39,409 nucleotides of DNA from an uncultured Clostridia bacterium (GCA_944386685.1 CALXCA010000017.1:1-39409); one strand, 5' to 3'; shown: positions 1-8,430, numbered from the stretch's first letter. Made by a program: numbers and translations. The notes: a model not told the origin generated them from the sequence alone.

Positions 1-139
1 TTCCATAAAATTAATTTAAGAAATTCTAAATTTCCTCCAATCGTATTCAAAATTTATTTATTATTAATATATAAAAAATTTCAGCAAATTATTTTCATTG
101 TAAAAGTCCGCTATTGTTCTTTGAGTTTTAGACTTTATT

Positions 140-919
140 TTAACTTTCATTTTTAACCTTTTTATATTCAATAAATTCATATGTACTATTTTTGCTTCTT
201 TCCACCATTTGATTATATATTTTATCTCTTAAATTTTGCTTTTTATCTTTAATAGAATTTAAATTTTCATCTGCCCAAAAAGGTCCATCTATGTATGAAG
301 TAATTCTTACCTTATCTTTTCCCCTTTTCTGATATGTGTTGGTTATGCAAAAAGCAGGAGTTTCCAATTCTATAGGATATCTAAAAGAAACATTTCTAAA
401 AGGTCTAATTTTTGTATAGTAAGGCCAAATATGAGCTTCTGGATATATTGTAATAGATTGTCCTTTTGAAATATGATATTTGATTGAATCTAAAAAATTT
501 TTCATTCCATTTTTATTGTTAGGAATTGGTATTGCTCCAAACATTTGAACAAAGTTTCCCAAAAATTTCATCGAAACATTCTCTGGATTTACAATTAAAT
601 AATTTCTTTTTGGGTATACTGCATTTGATGTTAAAAATGTATCTGCCAAGTCTTGAGTATGATTTGCATATACAAAATATCCTTGTTTTTTATATTTCTT
701 TAATTTTTCTTTTCCTATATATTTTACTCTAAATTTTATTTTTGCATATAAATATTTTAAAGGCACACTTAGCACATTTTGTACTAAAAAATGTGCTAAG
801 TTCCATAATATATTTTTATGCAAAAATTTGTAATTTTCATCAATTATTCTTGGTTCAATCTTTGCTTTAGAAAATTCGTCATTTAATTCATCAGAATAAT
901 AATAAGTCTGTTTCTCCAT
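140..919 (-). CDS. PlsC-like lysophospholipid acyltransferase family protein
   Basis: Predicted membrane-associated acyltransferase of the PlsC/LPLAT family, which moves fatty acyl groups onto lysophospholipids or glycolipids. Of 259 residues, the acceptor-site block is YANHTQDLAD (about 84-93) and the second family block is YPEAH (159-163). The usual H-x4-D spacing is not exact: His87 is followed by Asp at 90 and 93, so catalytic competence is less certain than for the neighbouring fusion. The AGAAGGGA ribosome binding site supports the ATG at 919. It follows the GT8::PlsC fusion on the same strand after 128 bp that contain a palindrome (950-967). It is probably part of one envelope glycolipid cassette. 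The substrate is unknown. Confidence 0.78.
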   Translation of the reverse strand: MEKQTYYYSDELNDEFSKAKIEPRIIDENYKFLHKNILWNLAHFLVQNVLSVPLKYLYAKIKFRVKYIGKEKLKKYKKQGYFVYANHTQDLADTFLTSNAVYPKRNYLIVNPENVSMKFLGNFVQMFGAIPIPNNKNGMKNFLDSIKYHISKGQSITIYPEAHIWPYYTKIRPFRNVSFRYPIELETPAFCITNTYQKRGKDKVRITSYIDGPFWADENLNSIKDKKQNLRDKIYNQMVERSKNSTYEFIEYKKVKNES

Positions 920-949
920 TTTGTATATTTCCCTTCTAATCTTTACTTA

Positions 950-967
950 TTTGTTAACATTAACAAA
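950..967. promoter_or_regulatory. Palindromic operator candidate upstream of PlsC gene
   Basis: TTTGTTAACATTAACAAA is an 8+8 bp dyad with a 2-bp centre. It extends one more base pair each side (949-968). It lies 30-50 bp upstream of the ATG at 919. Its form resembles sites of winged-helix regulators, but no regulator is assigned and it could be coincidental in AT-rich DNA. Confidence 0.4.
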
Positions 968-1047
968 TAAATCTTTAAATTATCCATGTTTCTATTTGTA
1001 TTTTTGACTGAAAGGAGAAAATCTCAAAGTGGTAGCAATTATAATTC

Positions 1048-2853
1048 CTAATTATTTATAACTTCTCTCTTTACAGTTGTATATTCTAATGGAATTTTAT
1101 AAAAGTCTTCATATACTTTTTTCCATGTATCAAAATTCTTTTGTCTCATTATTTCTGCATCTTCTCTTTCTGATAATTTTTTATTAGGATATATTGGTTT
1201 TTCTATATTAATATAATACTCTTGTACCGGAAATCCATCTTCTCCTATTATCTCGCTATCTTTCATTGTTATAAATATTGGAATAATTGGTACATTATTT
1301 CTTTTGGCAAATTTATATGCTCCAATTTTTAATGGCTTTGGTTTTGTATAATTCCACCACATACTTTGTTCTGGGTAAATTAGTATACAATCTCCTCTTT
1401 GTAAGATTACATCTACTGCTTTTATAAATTCAACCATTGTTTTTCTGTTTGAACTTAATGGCAATGTATCTGCATTTCTAAATAAAAATCCATAAAATCC
1501 AGAGAAATTAGTATAATTACCTTCTCTTATAACTTTATATAATTTTTTTTCTTTATAAAGTCCACAATCTTTAAATACTTTTTCTACTGCAAATGAATCA
1601 AATGGATTAAAGTGGTTACATGTTATTACTGCACCATTTTCAATATTTGCAAGATTTTCTATTCCATTAACTTCTTTTATAATTAATTTATTATTTTTTA
1701 TAATTTCATCAAGAAATTTTTCTCCAACTTTATTGGCAAATGCTGTTTTCCATCTATTTAGTCTTTTTGTGTTTAAATAATCTACATTATCTGGAGTTAG
1801 TACAACATTTGGTGGATCATTTTCTACATCTAAATCAAATTTTCCTTCTTTTTCTAATTGTTTTATTTTTTCTAAAACTTCTAATCTGTCTTTTGATTTT
1901 TCAATCTTTTTATTATTTTCATCTATTGATAATTTTCTTCTATCATCACCAACACATGAGTTTTCTTTTTCTGCAAGTAATCTTAATTGTTGCTCAGCTT
2001 CTCTGTCTTTAAATTTTTGTTCTTCTGTATATTCATTTTTTATTTTTAAAATTTGTTCATAATATTGTGTTTTTTCTGCATATTTCCAGAAAAATTCTTT
2101 ATATAATACATCTTCAAAATGCCATGGTTTGTATGCAAAATTATAATGAACTAATTTTATGTCTTCTCTTTTTGTTTCATTATTTACTAATGGCATACAA
2201 TCCCATTTATGGTCAATTAGTGTTACTCTACCTTTGCATAATCTATTTAAATAGTCTTGGTCTTGTGCAACAGAGTATTTTACAGTTGTTAATAAATGAA
2301 TAAATTTTTCCTGAAATTTAAATTTTCTTAGTTGGTCTAAATTCATTAATAAAACACCTGCATTAAAATAGTTTTTATATGAATCTACTCCTACAACTAA
2401 TTCTGCATAGTCTTGAAATACTTTATTACATTGTATTATATCATCTGGTGCTGCAGCAATTAAGTTTGTTCCCATATCTGTATTAAATAATTCTGAAATA
2501 TCTCCTAATACAACTATGTCGCTATCTAAATATAATGCTTTATTATATTGTGGATATAATTCTGGTAAAAATAATCTAAAATATGTTGTATTTGTATAAT
2601 AATCTCTTGTATATAATTTATCTTTTACTTTTTCTATATAATAATTTAAATCTACAAATTCGATATTTACATATTCATTTTCATATGTTTTAATTTGCTT
2701 CATATGTTCTTCTGTAACATTTGTATGTAAAACTTTTATGCAATAATTGTATTCTTTACTTGCATTATCTATTAACGAGTGCAAAGCTACTGCTAAAAAT
2801 GGTGTATAGTCATCATCTATTGCAAAAAAAATCGGTATAATATTATTTTCCAT
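1048..2853 (-). CDS. GT8 glycosyltransferase fused to PlsC acyltransferase
   Basis: A two-enzyme fusion of 601 residues. Residues 1-265 are a family 8 glycosyltransferase: IPIFFAIDDDY at the N-terminus, the metal/nucleotide-sugar DxD at LDSD (109-112), and NAGVLLMN (164-171). Residues about 272-345 are a charged, Lys/Glu-rich probable coiled-coil linker. Residues about 355-595 are a PlsC/LPLAT domain with canonical NHFNPFD (His414, Asp419) and YPEQ (493-496). By family knowledge it should transfer a sugar from a nucleotide sugar and also an acyl chain, probably building an acylated glycolipid or wall glycan at the membrane. The start codon directly abuts the stop of the upstream GT8 gene, so the two are translationally coupled. 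The real acceptor is unknown. Confidence 0.85.
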   Translation of the reverse strand: MENNIIPIFFAIDDDYTPFLAVALHSLIDNASKEYNYCIKVLHTNVTEEHMKQIKTYENEYVNIEFVDLNYYIEKVKDKLYTRDYYTNTTYFRLFLPELYPQYNKALYLDSDIVVLGDISELFNTDMGTNLIAAAPDDIIQCNKVFQDYAELVVGVDSYKNYFNAGVLLMNLDQLRKFKFQEKFIHLLTTVKYSVAQDQDYLNRLCKGRVTLIDHKWDCMPLVNNETKREDIKLVHYNFAYKPWHFEDVLYKEFFWKYAEKTQYYEQILKIKNEYTEEQKFKDREAEQQLRLLAEKENSCVGDDRRKLSIDENNKKIEKSKDRLEVLEKIKQLEKEGKFDLDVENDPPNVVLTPDNVDYLNTKRLNRWKTAFANKVGEKFLDEIIKNNKLIIKEVNGIENLANIENGAVITCNHFNPFDSFAVEKVFKDCGLYKEKKLYKVIREGNYTNFSGFYGFLFRNADTLPLSSNRKTMVEFIKAVDVILQRGDCILIYPEQSMWWNYTKPKPLKIGAYKFAKRNNVPIIPIFITMKDSEIIGEDGFPVQEYYINIEKPIYPNKKLSEREDAEIMRQKNFDTWKKVYEDFYKIPLEYTTVKREVINN

Positions 2854-3693
2854 TCAAACTTCCTCTCTTATATAACTTTCAAATTCCTTTTTTAAATTTA
2901 AATATTCTTCTAAATCTTTATCAAATGCATAGCATTTTAGTACTTTGTGTACTTCTTCTACATTCCATTGTTTAAAATTTTCTGTATGTGGATATGGTGT
3001 CCATAATAGCCTCTTACAGAAGTGGCATAGTACAGTATCTTTTTTATTGAACTTTGATTGTTCATTAAATTTACTTGGTAATAATTTTTTCTTTGTTGTA
3101 GACCTAAATACTGCATCTTGGTCTGCAAATAACATTTTTTTTCTTCTTATTAAATCTCTTGCTTTTTCAAATAATTTTGTTTTTCTTACAATTTTCATAT
3201 TAATTAATAACATTCCAGCATTAATATAATCTGGTCTTATAAACCATTTTCCATATTTTTCTCTTACTGCTGCATATTCATATTCTTCAATATCAATATT
3301 ATATAATTCAGATATATCTTTGTTAAACATCATGTCTATATCTAAATATAATATTTTGTCTGGAATATTTGGTATTTTATCTATAAGCAATCTTAATAAA
3401 GTATATGGTGTGCAATATGCACTTTCGTTTTTGCATTTCATAAATTCTTCTTCATATAAATCTGTAACATCTATTTTTGTTACTTTATTTTCTGAATTTT
3501 TACTTCGTACTACTTTATTTAAAAAATCAATTTGCTCATCTGTAATACATACATATTCAGGTTTAAGTCTAGATAAATCCATTGTTAATATATAACAATT
3601 AATTGTTTCTTTTGTTTTATTTGTTATTGAAATTAGCTCTGTTAGGGCTCCATCAAATACTTTTTTGTTTCCACATAATAATATATTTATCAT
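2854..3693 (-). CDS. Family 8 glycosyltransferase
   Basis: A 279-residue GT8 (LgtC/glycogenin-type) enzyme. Visible blocks are LYLDID with the DxD at 118-120, NAGMLLINM (158-166) and a later DQDAVF, all typical of retaining GT8 transferases that use UDP-sugars with a divalent metal. There is no membrane segment, so it is probably cytosolic or peripheral. It is the first gene of a three-gene minus-strand unit; its TGA is followed with no gap by the ATG of the GT8::PlsC fusion. A strong promoter (3725-3753) and the AGAGGAT ribosome binding site support the start. The pair probably adds successive sugars to one glycolipid or glycan. The sugar and acceptor cannot be read from sequence. Confidence 0.85.
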   Translation of the reverse strand: MINILLCGNKKVFDGALTELISITNKTKETINCYILTMDLSRLKPEYVCITDEQIDFLNKVVRSKNSENKVTKIDVTDLYEEEFMKCKNESAYCTPYTLLRLLIDKIPNIPDKILYLDIDMMFNKDISELYNIDIEEYEYAAVREKYGKWFIRPDYINAGMLLINMKIVRKTKLFEKARDLIRRKKMLFADQDAVFRSTTKKKLLPSKFNEQSKFNKKDTVLCHFCKRLLWTPYPHTENFKQWNVEEVHKVLKCYAFDKDLEEYLNLKKEFESYIREEV

Positions 3694-3724
3694 ATTTATC
3701 CTCTTTTATTTTTATTACAAATAT

Positions 3725-3753
3725 AGTATACTTATTTTTTGATATTTTGTCAA
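3725..3753 (-). promoter_or_regulatory. Sigma-A promoter of the GT8/PlsC cassette
   Basis: On the minus strand TTGACA (3748-3753), a 17-bp spacer and TATACT (3725-3730) form a near-consensus housekeeping promoter about 32 bp upstream of the GT8 start codon. Confidence 0.8.
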
Positions 3754-3790
3754 ATTTTGAGACTCATTTTTTTCTTAATTTTTTATTAAT

Positions 3791-4188
3791 CGGACAATTT
3801 TGTACCGGTTCTCTTTTTTTCATTTTGTTGTGAAGCGGTCCTTTTTCTATTGTGGTCGGTTTTTTTTGCTGTGTGTCTGCTGGGGTCGGTCCCTTTTTCT
3901 ATTGGGGTCGGTCCCTTTTTCTATTGGGGTCGGTCCCTTTTTCTATTGGGGTCGGTCCTAAATTAAACCAATATATAAAGTGTTTTTTATACCTTGTGTG
4001 TCGCAACCTACAAAAGAATTTCTATAAGTAGGTTGCTCCAAATCGCATTCGCTACGCTCATTTGGTCGCTTACGCGGTATTGCAAAACACTTTATATATT
4101 GGTTTAATTTAGGACCGACCCCAATAGAAAAAGGGACCGACCCCAATAGAAAAAGGGACCGACCCCAGACGAAAAAAGGACCGACCCC
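3791..4188. repeat. 22-bp repeat array 1, strand-switching, with header
   Basis: A header (CGGACAATTTTGTACCGG followed by TTCTC and a T-run, 3791-3820) leads through degenerate units to four plus-oriented units with core GGGGTCGGTCCC at 3882, 3904, 3926 and 3948, exactly 22 bp apart. After the palindromic insert the array continues in the opposite orientation with GGACCGACCCC cores beginning near 4112, 4133, 4155 and 4178. It fills the 516-bp gap between the small acidic gene and the GT8 promoter. No protein is supported here. An open frame at 3958-4146 merely translates the repeat. Confidence 0.9.
3904..4166. repeat. 83-bp perfect inverted repeat with MITE-like core
   Basis: Positions 3904-3986 are the exact reverse complement of 4084-4166. 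The inner parts of the arms (about 3957-3986 and 4084-4112) are not array sequence but a separate pair of about 28 bp ending in AAAGTGTTTT / AAAACACTTT. The 97-bp centre holds two hairpins: GCAACCTAC/GTAGGTTGC (4003-4011, 4028-4036) and CCAAAT/ATTTGG (4038-4043, 4060-4065). This looks like a small non-autonomous element of about 155 bp at the strand-switch point of the array. No transposase is present. Confidence 0.85.
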
Positions 4189-4209
4189 AACACATGGTTA
4201 ACTTTTTAA

Positions 4210-4437
4210 TTAGCATCCTTTACAATTTGAACAACATCCACTGCAGTTATCATCATCATCACAATCATCATTAATTTCATCTTCTTCAAAATCATCATCA
4301 TATGCAAAATCTTCATCATCTTCTAAACCATCATCATATATGAAAAAATCATCTTTCATATTTTTCATATCTTTTTCAAGTTCTTCAACTCTTTTTTCTA
4401 ATTTTTCAATTTTTTCTAATAATTCTTTTTCTGACAT
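4210..4437 (-). CDS. Small acidic coiled-coil protein with Cys-rich tail
   Basis: A 75-residue protein that I do not recognise. Residues 1-29 are a heptad-like charged helix (LLEKIEKLEKRVEELEKD). Residues about 30-62 are strikingly acidic, with runs of Asp and Glu. The last 11 residues, CSGCCSNCKGC, hold five cysteines and could bind Zn, Fe-S or Cu, or form disulfides. AAGAAAGGAAG upstream gives a good ribosome binding site. It stands alone between efp and array 1, whose right half, read in the direction of this gene, presents hairpin-plus-T units just after its stop codon. The metal-binding idea is inference from composition only. Confidence 0.7.
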   Translation of the reverse strand: MSEKELLEKIEKLEKRVEELEKDMKNMKDDFFIYDDGLEDDEDFAYDDDFEEDEINDDCDDDDNCSGCCSNCKGC

Positions 4438-4508
4438 ATTATTTTTCTTCCTTTCTTAATTAGCTCTAATGACACACATAGTAAGTAGTAAAACAATTTT
4501 TTAAAACT

Positions 4509-4535
4509 ATAATATATAGGTTTTAAAAGGCTACC
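4509..4535. other. Short inverted repeat upstream of acidic-protein gene
   Basis: TATAGG ... CCTATA arms flank TTTTAAAAGGCTA about 75 bp upstream of the small acidic gene. This could be a weak leader hairpin. No clear promoter hexamers were found in the gap 4438-4576. Confidence 0.35.
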
Positions 4536-4576
4536 TATAAACATTAGTAATAAATTTAAAATTTTTTAATTTTAAA

Positions 4577-4613
4577 TAAAAACGCGGACTTTGTTTTTTA
4601 GCTCGCGTTTTTT
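4577..4613 (-). terminator. Intrinsic terminator of efp
   Basis: AAAAACGCG ... CGCGTTTTT arms flank a loop of about 18 nt just downstream of the efp stop, with a T-run on the minus strand. It is A/T-tailed on both sides and so potentially bidirectional. Confidence 0.8.
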
Positions 4614-4619
4614 TAGTTT

Positions 4620-5186
4620 CTACACTCTTTCCATATATTCACATGTACGTGTATCTATTCTTATAATATCTCCAATATTTATGAACATTGGAACTTGTAA
4701 TTCTAATCCTGTTTCTAATTTTGCTGGTTTTCCAGATGTTGTAGTAGTATTTCCTGCAAATCCAGGTTCTGTATATGTTACTTCTAATTCTACAAATATT
4801 GGTGGTTCTACTGCAAATACTTTTCCTTTAAATGAAAGTATTGTAACCTCCATATTTTCTTTTAAATATTTTAAACAATCTCCTATATCATCTTTATTTA
4901 ATGGCATTTGGTCATAAGTATTATTATCCATAAAGTAATATAAGTCTCCATCATTATATAAATATTGCATAGCTCTTTTTTCTATTTCTGCTCCTGGATA
5001 TTTATCTGATGGGTTAAATGTTTTTTCTAAAACTGCTCCTGTTATTACATTTTTTAATTTTGTTCTAACAAATGCAGCTCCTTTTCCTGGTTTTACATGT
5101 TGGAATTCAACTACTCTATATACTCCTCCATCCATTTCAAATGTTGTTCCATTTCTAAAATCTCCTGCCATATATACTCCTGCCAT
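4620..5186 (-). CDS. efp: Translation elongation factor P
   Basis: EF-P binds between the P and E sites of the ribosome and relieves stalling at polyproline. The 188-residue length is usual. The N-terminal KOW-like domain carries the loop [10 protein letters not shown], in which the tip lysine (K35 in this numbering) matches the functionally important residue of the family, followed by the two OB-fold domains. AAGGGAG precedes ATG 5186, giving [10 protein letters not shown]. The internal ATG at residue 6 also has an AGGAG just upstream and would give the length more usual in Bacillota, so either start may be used. It has its own promoter (5231-5260) and terminator. Confidence 0.95.
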   Translation of the reverse strand: MAGVYMAGDFRNGTTFEMDGGVYRVVEFQHVKPGKGAAFVRTKLKNVITGAVLEKTFNPSDKYPGAEIEKRAMQYLYNDGDLYYFMDNNTYDQMPLNKDDIGDCLKYLKENMEVTILSFKGKVFAVEPPIFVELEVTYTEPGFAGNTTTTSGKPAKLETGLELQVPMFINIGDIIRIDTRTCEYMERV

Positions 5187-5230
5187 AATTATTCTCCCTT
5201 CTAATTCTTAACATAATTTCCAATATTATT

Positions 5231-5260
5231 ATTTTACACCATTTTTGGCATAAAAGTCAA
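5231..5260 (-). promoter_or_regulatory. Promoter of efp
   Basis: On the minus strand TTGACT (5255-5260), an 18-bp spacer and TAAAAT (5231-5236), about 45 bp upstream of the efp start. Confidence 0.6.
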
Positions 5261-5295
5261 GCTTTTTAAATCATTTTTAGATATAATATTTATTT

Positions 5296-5598
5296 TTACT
5301 CTAGATTAATCATTGATTTAAATATTTTAAGTAATGCATTTGTTTCTTCATGTTCCATTAAATCTTCATTTAATATATAATAAAACCTATTAAATTTAAT
5401 AATATCTTCATTTGGAAGATATTTTTCAACTTCTTCTAGTAATTCTACTGGTGTTGAATAATAATAATCTTCTTTGTATTTACGTATTTTATTTGTATAT
5501 ATACTTATAATTATTTTTCTTAAATAACTATTGCATTTAGAAAATTCTTGTCTTTCAATATAATAATCTATTAATTTTAAAATTTCTTCAATTTTCAT
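5296..5598 (-). CDS. Hypothetical 100-residue helical protein
   Basis: I do not recognise this protein. It is 100 residues, predicted all-helical, and rich in Lys, Glu, Tyr and Ile, with no membrane segment and no cysteine cluster beyond a single Cys. Regularly spaced hydrophobic positions (EEILKLIDYYIE, LRKIIISIYTNKI) suggest a small helical bundle. A weak AAAAGGAAAA ribosome binding site precedes the ATG. It starts 16 bp after the stop of the 614-residue gene and is therefore the third gene of an rsmE operon. It may act with the 614-residue protein, but nothing in the sequence says how. Confidence 0.7.
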   Translation of the reverse strand: MKIEEILKLIDYYIERQEFSKCNSYLRKIIISIYTNKIRKYKEDYYYSTPVELLEEVEKYLPNEDIIKFNRFYYILNEDLMEHEETNALLKIFKSMINLE

Positions 5599-5614
5599 TT
5601 TTTATTTTCCTTTT

Positions 5615-7459
5615 TTAATGCTCTATAGAGTTTTTTTCTGATAGAAAATCTGTATCTTCTGTATATGTTCTATCTGCATTTAGCTTATATATTTTTCTAT
5701 CTGATAAATCATATAGTCTTTGAATTAATCTTTTTTTGTTACTATTGGGCTCATATGATTTTAAGTGCATTGGAAAAGCTCCTCCTGCCAAGAAAGCCAA
5801 ATGTTGTATAAATCTATAATATGGATGTTTTTCATCTATTTTGTTTGAAAGCTCTCTTATAATCTTTTTCCTTTTAGGAAGTAAAGGAAGCATTATTGGA
5901 GTAGATATATTTTTATTTCTATAAAAATCATCTTCTCCTTGATATATTGGAATTCTAGAGGAATTTTGATTTGCTCTTAAAAAATCCTCTAAACAGTATT
6001 TAGACATATGTAATCTTTGTGGCATATTTAAGCCAGAAACATCTATAGATAATAACATCATATTTTGTTGAAATCCATTTTTATTTTTTTCATAAGTTAT
6101 TCCCCAATTTTTAGATGATTTTTTTATATTAAACATTTTAGATAACTGTGAAATCATAATATTATCTTTTAGTTGATATGAGAATTTTTTTACATTTAGT
6201 TCTTTATAAAACAAAAGAAAATCTTCTAAAAAATCATTTTTGGAATTTGAAATTGCTCCATCATTTACTTGAGAAAAATATGTTTTATAATCTGAATTAA
6301 TATCTTGATTTATTTTTTCTAAAACAGGAGCAATATCAGCTATAACTACATTTTTATTTGATGTTTTTTGAACCTGTACATTAGTACCAGTAATGTAATT
6401 ATTATATACATTTTCAAGGAAACTTATTTTTTCAAGTTCTGCTTCTAAAACTTTTTTAAGAATATTTATTTCTAATTTATTATTTTTTTCATTAATTTTA
6501 GCATTTTTTATATCTGACCATAACTTTAAATCTGAAGCTAAAAAATAAGTTAAATTAAAATTAGAAATTTCCTTTGTATATCTATTTATCCAAAATGAAT
6601 CTAATGATGATAATGTTGTAATATCAAGATTATTAAGTATTTCATCACTATATGCTTCTTTAAATTCTTCAGGTGTTATATTTAATTCTGGGAAACCTAA
6701 ATCATAAGAATATAGTTTATTATGAGATGATATGTATTTGTCTAAAACACCCATTTCATTTAATTTTGCTAAAATTTGTATTATTGATTTTTTATGTTTT
6801 TCCTTTAAATCTTTTTCTAGTTCTTTGATTTTTTTTGTTAGGTATAATTTAAGACTTTTACATTCATCATCTTCTAAATAAATTTTTATTAATTCTGCAG
6901 AAGATTTATCTGTATTTCTTAAAAAGTTCATTATTGCTCTTTTATTTAATTTTGATTGTTTAGTTCCTGTTTTTAATTCTGGCAGTTCATTTAATACAAT
7001 ATTTTTCTCTCGCCTATATGAACTAATCAAATCTTTTAAAAGTTGTCTTTTTGATACTTCTTGATTAGATGAAAAAGTTATTATTCCTTCTGAAGTAATT
7101 GGTTTTTTATTTGTTTTCTCTTCTTCTATTAATTCATTATAGATGCGATTGAAATCAGAAACATTGTCTGATAATTGAATTGCTGTATCTAATCTTAAAC
7201 TATCACTTCTAAAACTTGAACATTCTAACAAACTCATAGAGCAATTTTCGACAAAATCAAATACTTTTTCTGTAACTTCTTTATCAGTAATATTAGGGTT
7301 CTCTTCATATATTTTTCTTACATATTTAAAAAATGATTGATTTCTATTTACTAATTCGTTACCATATCTATAATTTATTTCAGGTGATTTAAAATCACTA
7401 TTTTTTCTATAATGTCTATTTAATTTAAGAATTTCATCAAATGATATTTTGTTAGACAT
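5615..7459 (-). CDS. Unrecognised 614-residue protein in rsmE operon
   Basis: I do not recognise a family. The best start is the ATG at 7459 (MSNKISFDEI), because GGAGG sits 7 nt upstream inside the last codons of rsmE; an in-frame ATG at 7477 would overlap rsmE and lacks such a site. The protein is hydrophilic and mostly helical, with a Lys/Glu-rich coiled-coil-like stretch in the middle. A conserved-looking C-terminal part contains Pro-rich and basic segments (PIMLPLLPKRKKI) and a short hydrophobic patch (HLAFLAGGAF). No transmembrane helix, nucleotide-binding motif or catalytic signature was found. Translational coupling to rsmE suggests co-expression with an rRNA-modifying enzyme. Confidence 0.75.
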   Translation of the reverse strand: MSNKISFDEILKLNRHYRKNSDFKSPEINYRYGNELVNRNQSFFKYVRKIYEENPNITDKEVTEKVFDFVENCSMSLLECSSFRSDSLRLDTAIQLSDNVSDFNRIYNELIEEEKTNKKPITSEGIITFSSNQEVSKRQLLKDLISSYRREKNIVLNELPELKTGTKQSKLNKRAIMNFLRNTDKSSAELIKIYLEDDECKSLKLYLTKKIKELEKDLKEKHKKSIIQILAKLNEMGVLDKYISSHNKLYSYDLGFPELNITPEEFKEAYSDEILNNLDITTLSSLDSFWINRYTKEISNFNLTYFLASDLKLWSDIKNAKINEKNNKLEINILKKVLEAELEKISFLENVYNNYITGTNVQVQKTSNKNVVIADIAPVLEKINQDINSDYKTYFSQVNDGAISNSKNDFLEDFLLFYKELNVKKFSYQLKDNIMISQLSKMFNIKKSSKNWGITYEKNKNGFQQNMMLLSIDVSGLNMPQRLHMSKYCLEDFLRANQNSSRIPIYQGEDDFYRNKNISTPIMLPLLPKRKKIIRELSNKIDEKHPYYRFIQHLAFLAGGAFPMHLKSYEPNSNKKRLIQRLYDLSDRKIYKLNADRTYTEDTDFLSEKNSIEH

Positions 7460-7460
7460 T

Positions 7461-8216
7461 TTATACCTCCAACTCAAGTTCGTACATTATTATACTTAAC
7501 ATATTTAGTGCTACTGTTTCTGTTCTAAGAATTCTGTTACCTAGTGTTATAATTTTGGCTCCACTTTCTTTTAAAAGTTTAACATCATTTTCTTCTAGTC
7601 CACCTTCTGGTCCAATTACAATTCCAATTTTTAAATTATTAAAATTATTCTCTTGTTTTAGTTTTGTTAATTCTTGTTTTAGTGTATTTTCTTTTTCATT
7701 TTCATAAGCAACTATCATTGCATCATAATTCGTGATTAGTTTACATATATCTTTAATACTTACTATATGTTTTACTTCTGGTATATTATTTCTGCCACAT
7801 TGTTTTGCAGCACTTTCAGAAATTTTTTGCCATCTTTCAATTTTCTTTTCTTCACTTTTTGAGTCTAATTTTACAACACACCTTTTCATATCTACTGGTA
7901 TTATTGCATTAGCCCCTAGTTCTACAGATTTTTGTATTATTAATTCCATTTTATCTGCCTTTGGTAAGCCTTGATATATATCAACTATTATGTTGTCTTC
8001 TTGTGATATTAATTCTTCTATAATTTCTGTTGTAATTTGATTTTCTTCTATTTTTGTAATTTCACATTTATATGATTTTTTATTATCTTTATTGCATATT
8101 TCTATATTGTCTCCTATTTGTTTTCTTATTACATTTTTTATGTGATTTACATCTTCTCCAATTATTATTATTTTATTGTTTTGTATTTGACTTCCTTTTA
8201 TAAAAAATCTTGGCAT
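7461..8216 (-). CDS. rsmE: 16S rRNA m3U1498 methyltransferase RsmE
   Basis: A SPOUT-family methyltransferase that uses S-adenosylmethionine to methylate N3 of U1498 in 16S rRNA. The 251-residue length is normal. An N-terminal PUA-like RNA-binding region begins MPRFFIKG, typical of the family. The C-terminal knot has IGPEGGL (201-207) and LGNRILRTETVA (225-236), which form the cofactor pocket. AAAGGAG precedes the ATG. It is the first gene of an operon with the 614-residue and 100-residue unknowns. The common partner prmA is not upstream. The leader contains a hairpin with a GGAGG in its arm (8247-8267). Confidence 0.95.
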   Translation of the reverse strand: MPRFFIKGSQIQNNKIIIIGEDVNHIKNVIRKQIGDNIEICNKDNKKSYKCEITKIEENQITTEIIEELISQEDNIIVDIYQGLPKADKMELIIQKSVELGANAIIPVDMKRCVVKLDSKSEEKKIERWQKISESAAKQCGRNNIPEVKHIVSIKDICKLITNYDAMIVAYENEKENTLKQELTKLKQENNFNNLKIGIVIGPEGGLEENDVKLLKESGAKIITLGNRILRTETVALNMLSIIMYELELEV

Positions 8217-8246
8217 ATATTATCTCCTTTAAAAAACATTGATAAA

Positions 8247-8267
8247 TTACCTCCTAGTTGGAGGTAA
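8247..8267 (-). promoter_or_regulatory. Leader hairpin containing a GGAGG, upstream of rsmE
   Basis: TTACCTCC/GGAGGTAA form an 8-bp stem with a 5-nt loop in the rsmE leader. The 3' arm is a Shine-Dalgarno sequence about 10 nt before an ATG that opens a 13-codon frame ending just inside rsmE. rsmE has its own ribosome binding site. A regulatory role is inference. Confidence 0.4.
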
Positions 8268-8302
8268 TCCACATCTACTTTCTCTCATTTTCTATGTATT
8301 TA

Positions 8303-8331
8303 AATATACTATATTTTTTATTAAAAATCAA
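8303..8331 (-). promoter_or_regulatory. Promoter of rsmE operon
   Basis: On the minus strand TTGATT (8326-8331), a 17-bp spacer and TATATT (8303-8308), giving a leader of about 80 nt. Confidence 0.6.
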
Positions 8332-8430
8332 GAAAAAGAAAAGAATTTATGCAATTATTAAGATATCACAATTTCTCACTGAACTGTAACGAATTAACTT
8401 TTAAGTTATATATTAAGATATTTATGCAAA

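Noticed and set aside
3958..4146. 62-codon frame on the minus strand
   Set aside because: It lies wholly inside the palindromic element and array and simply translates repeat DNA.
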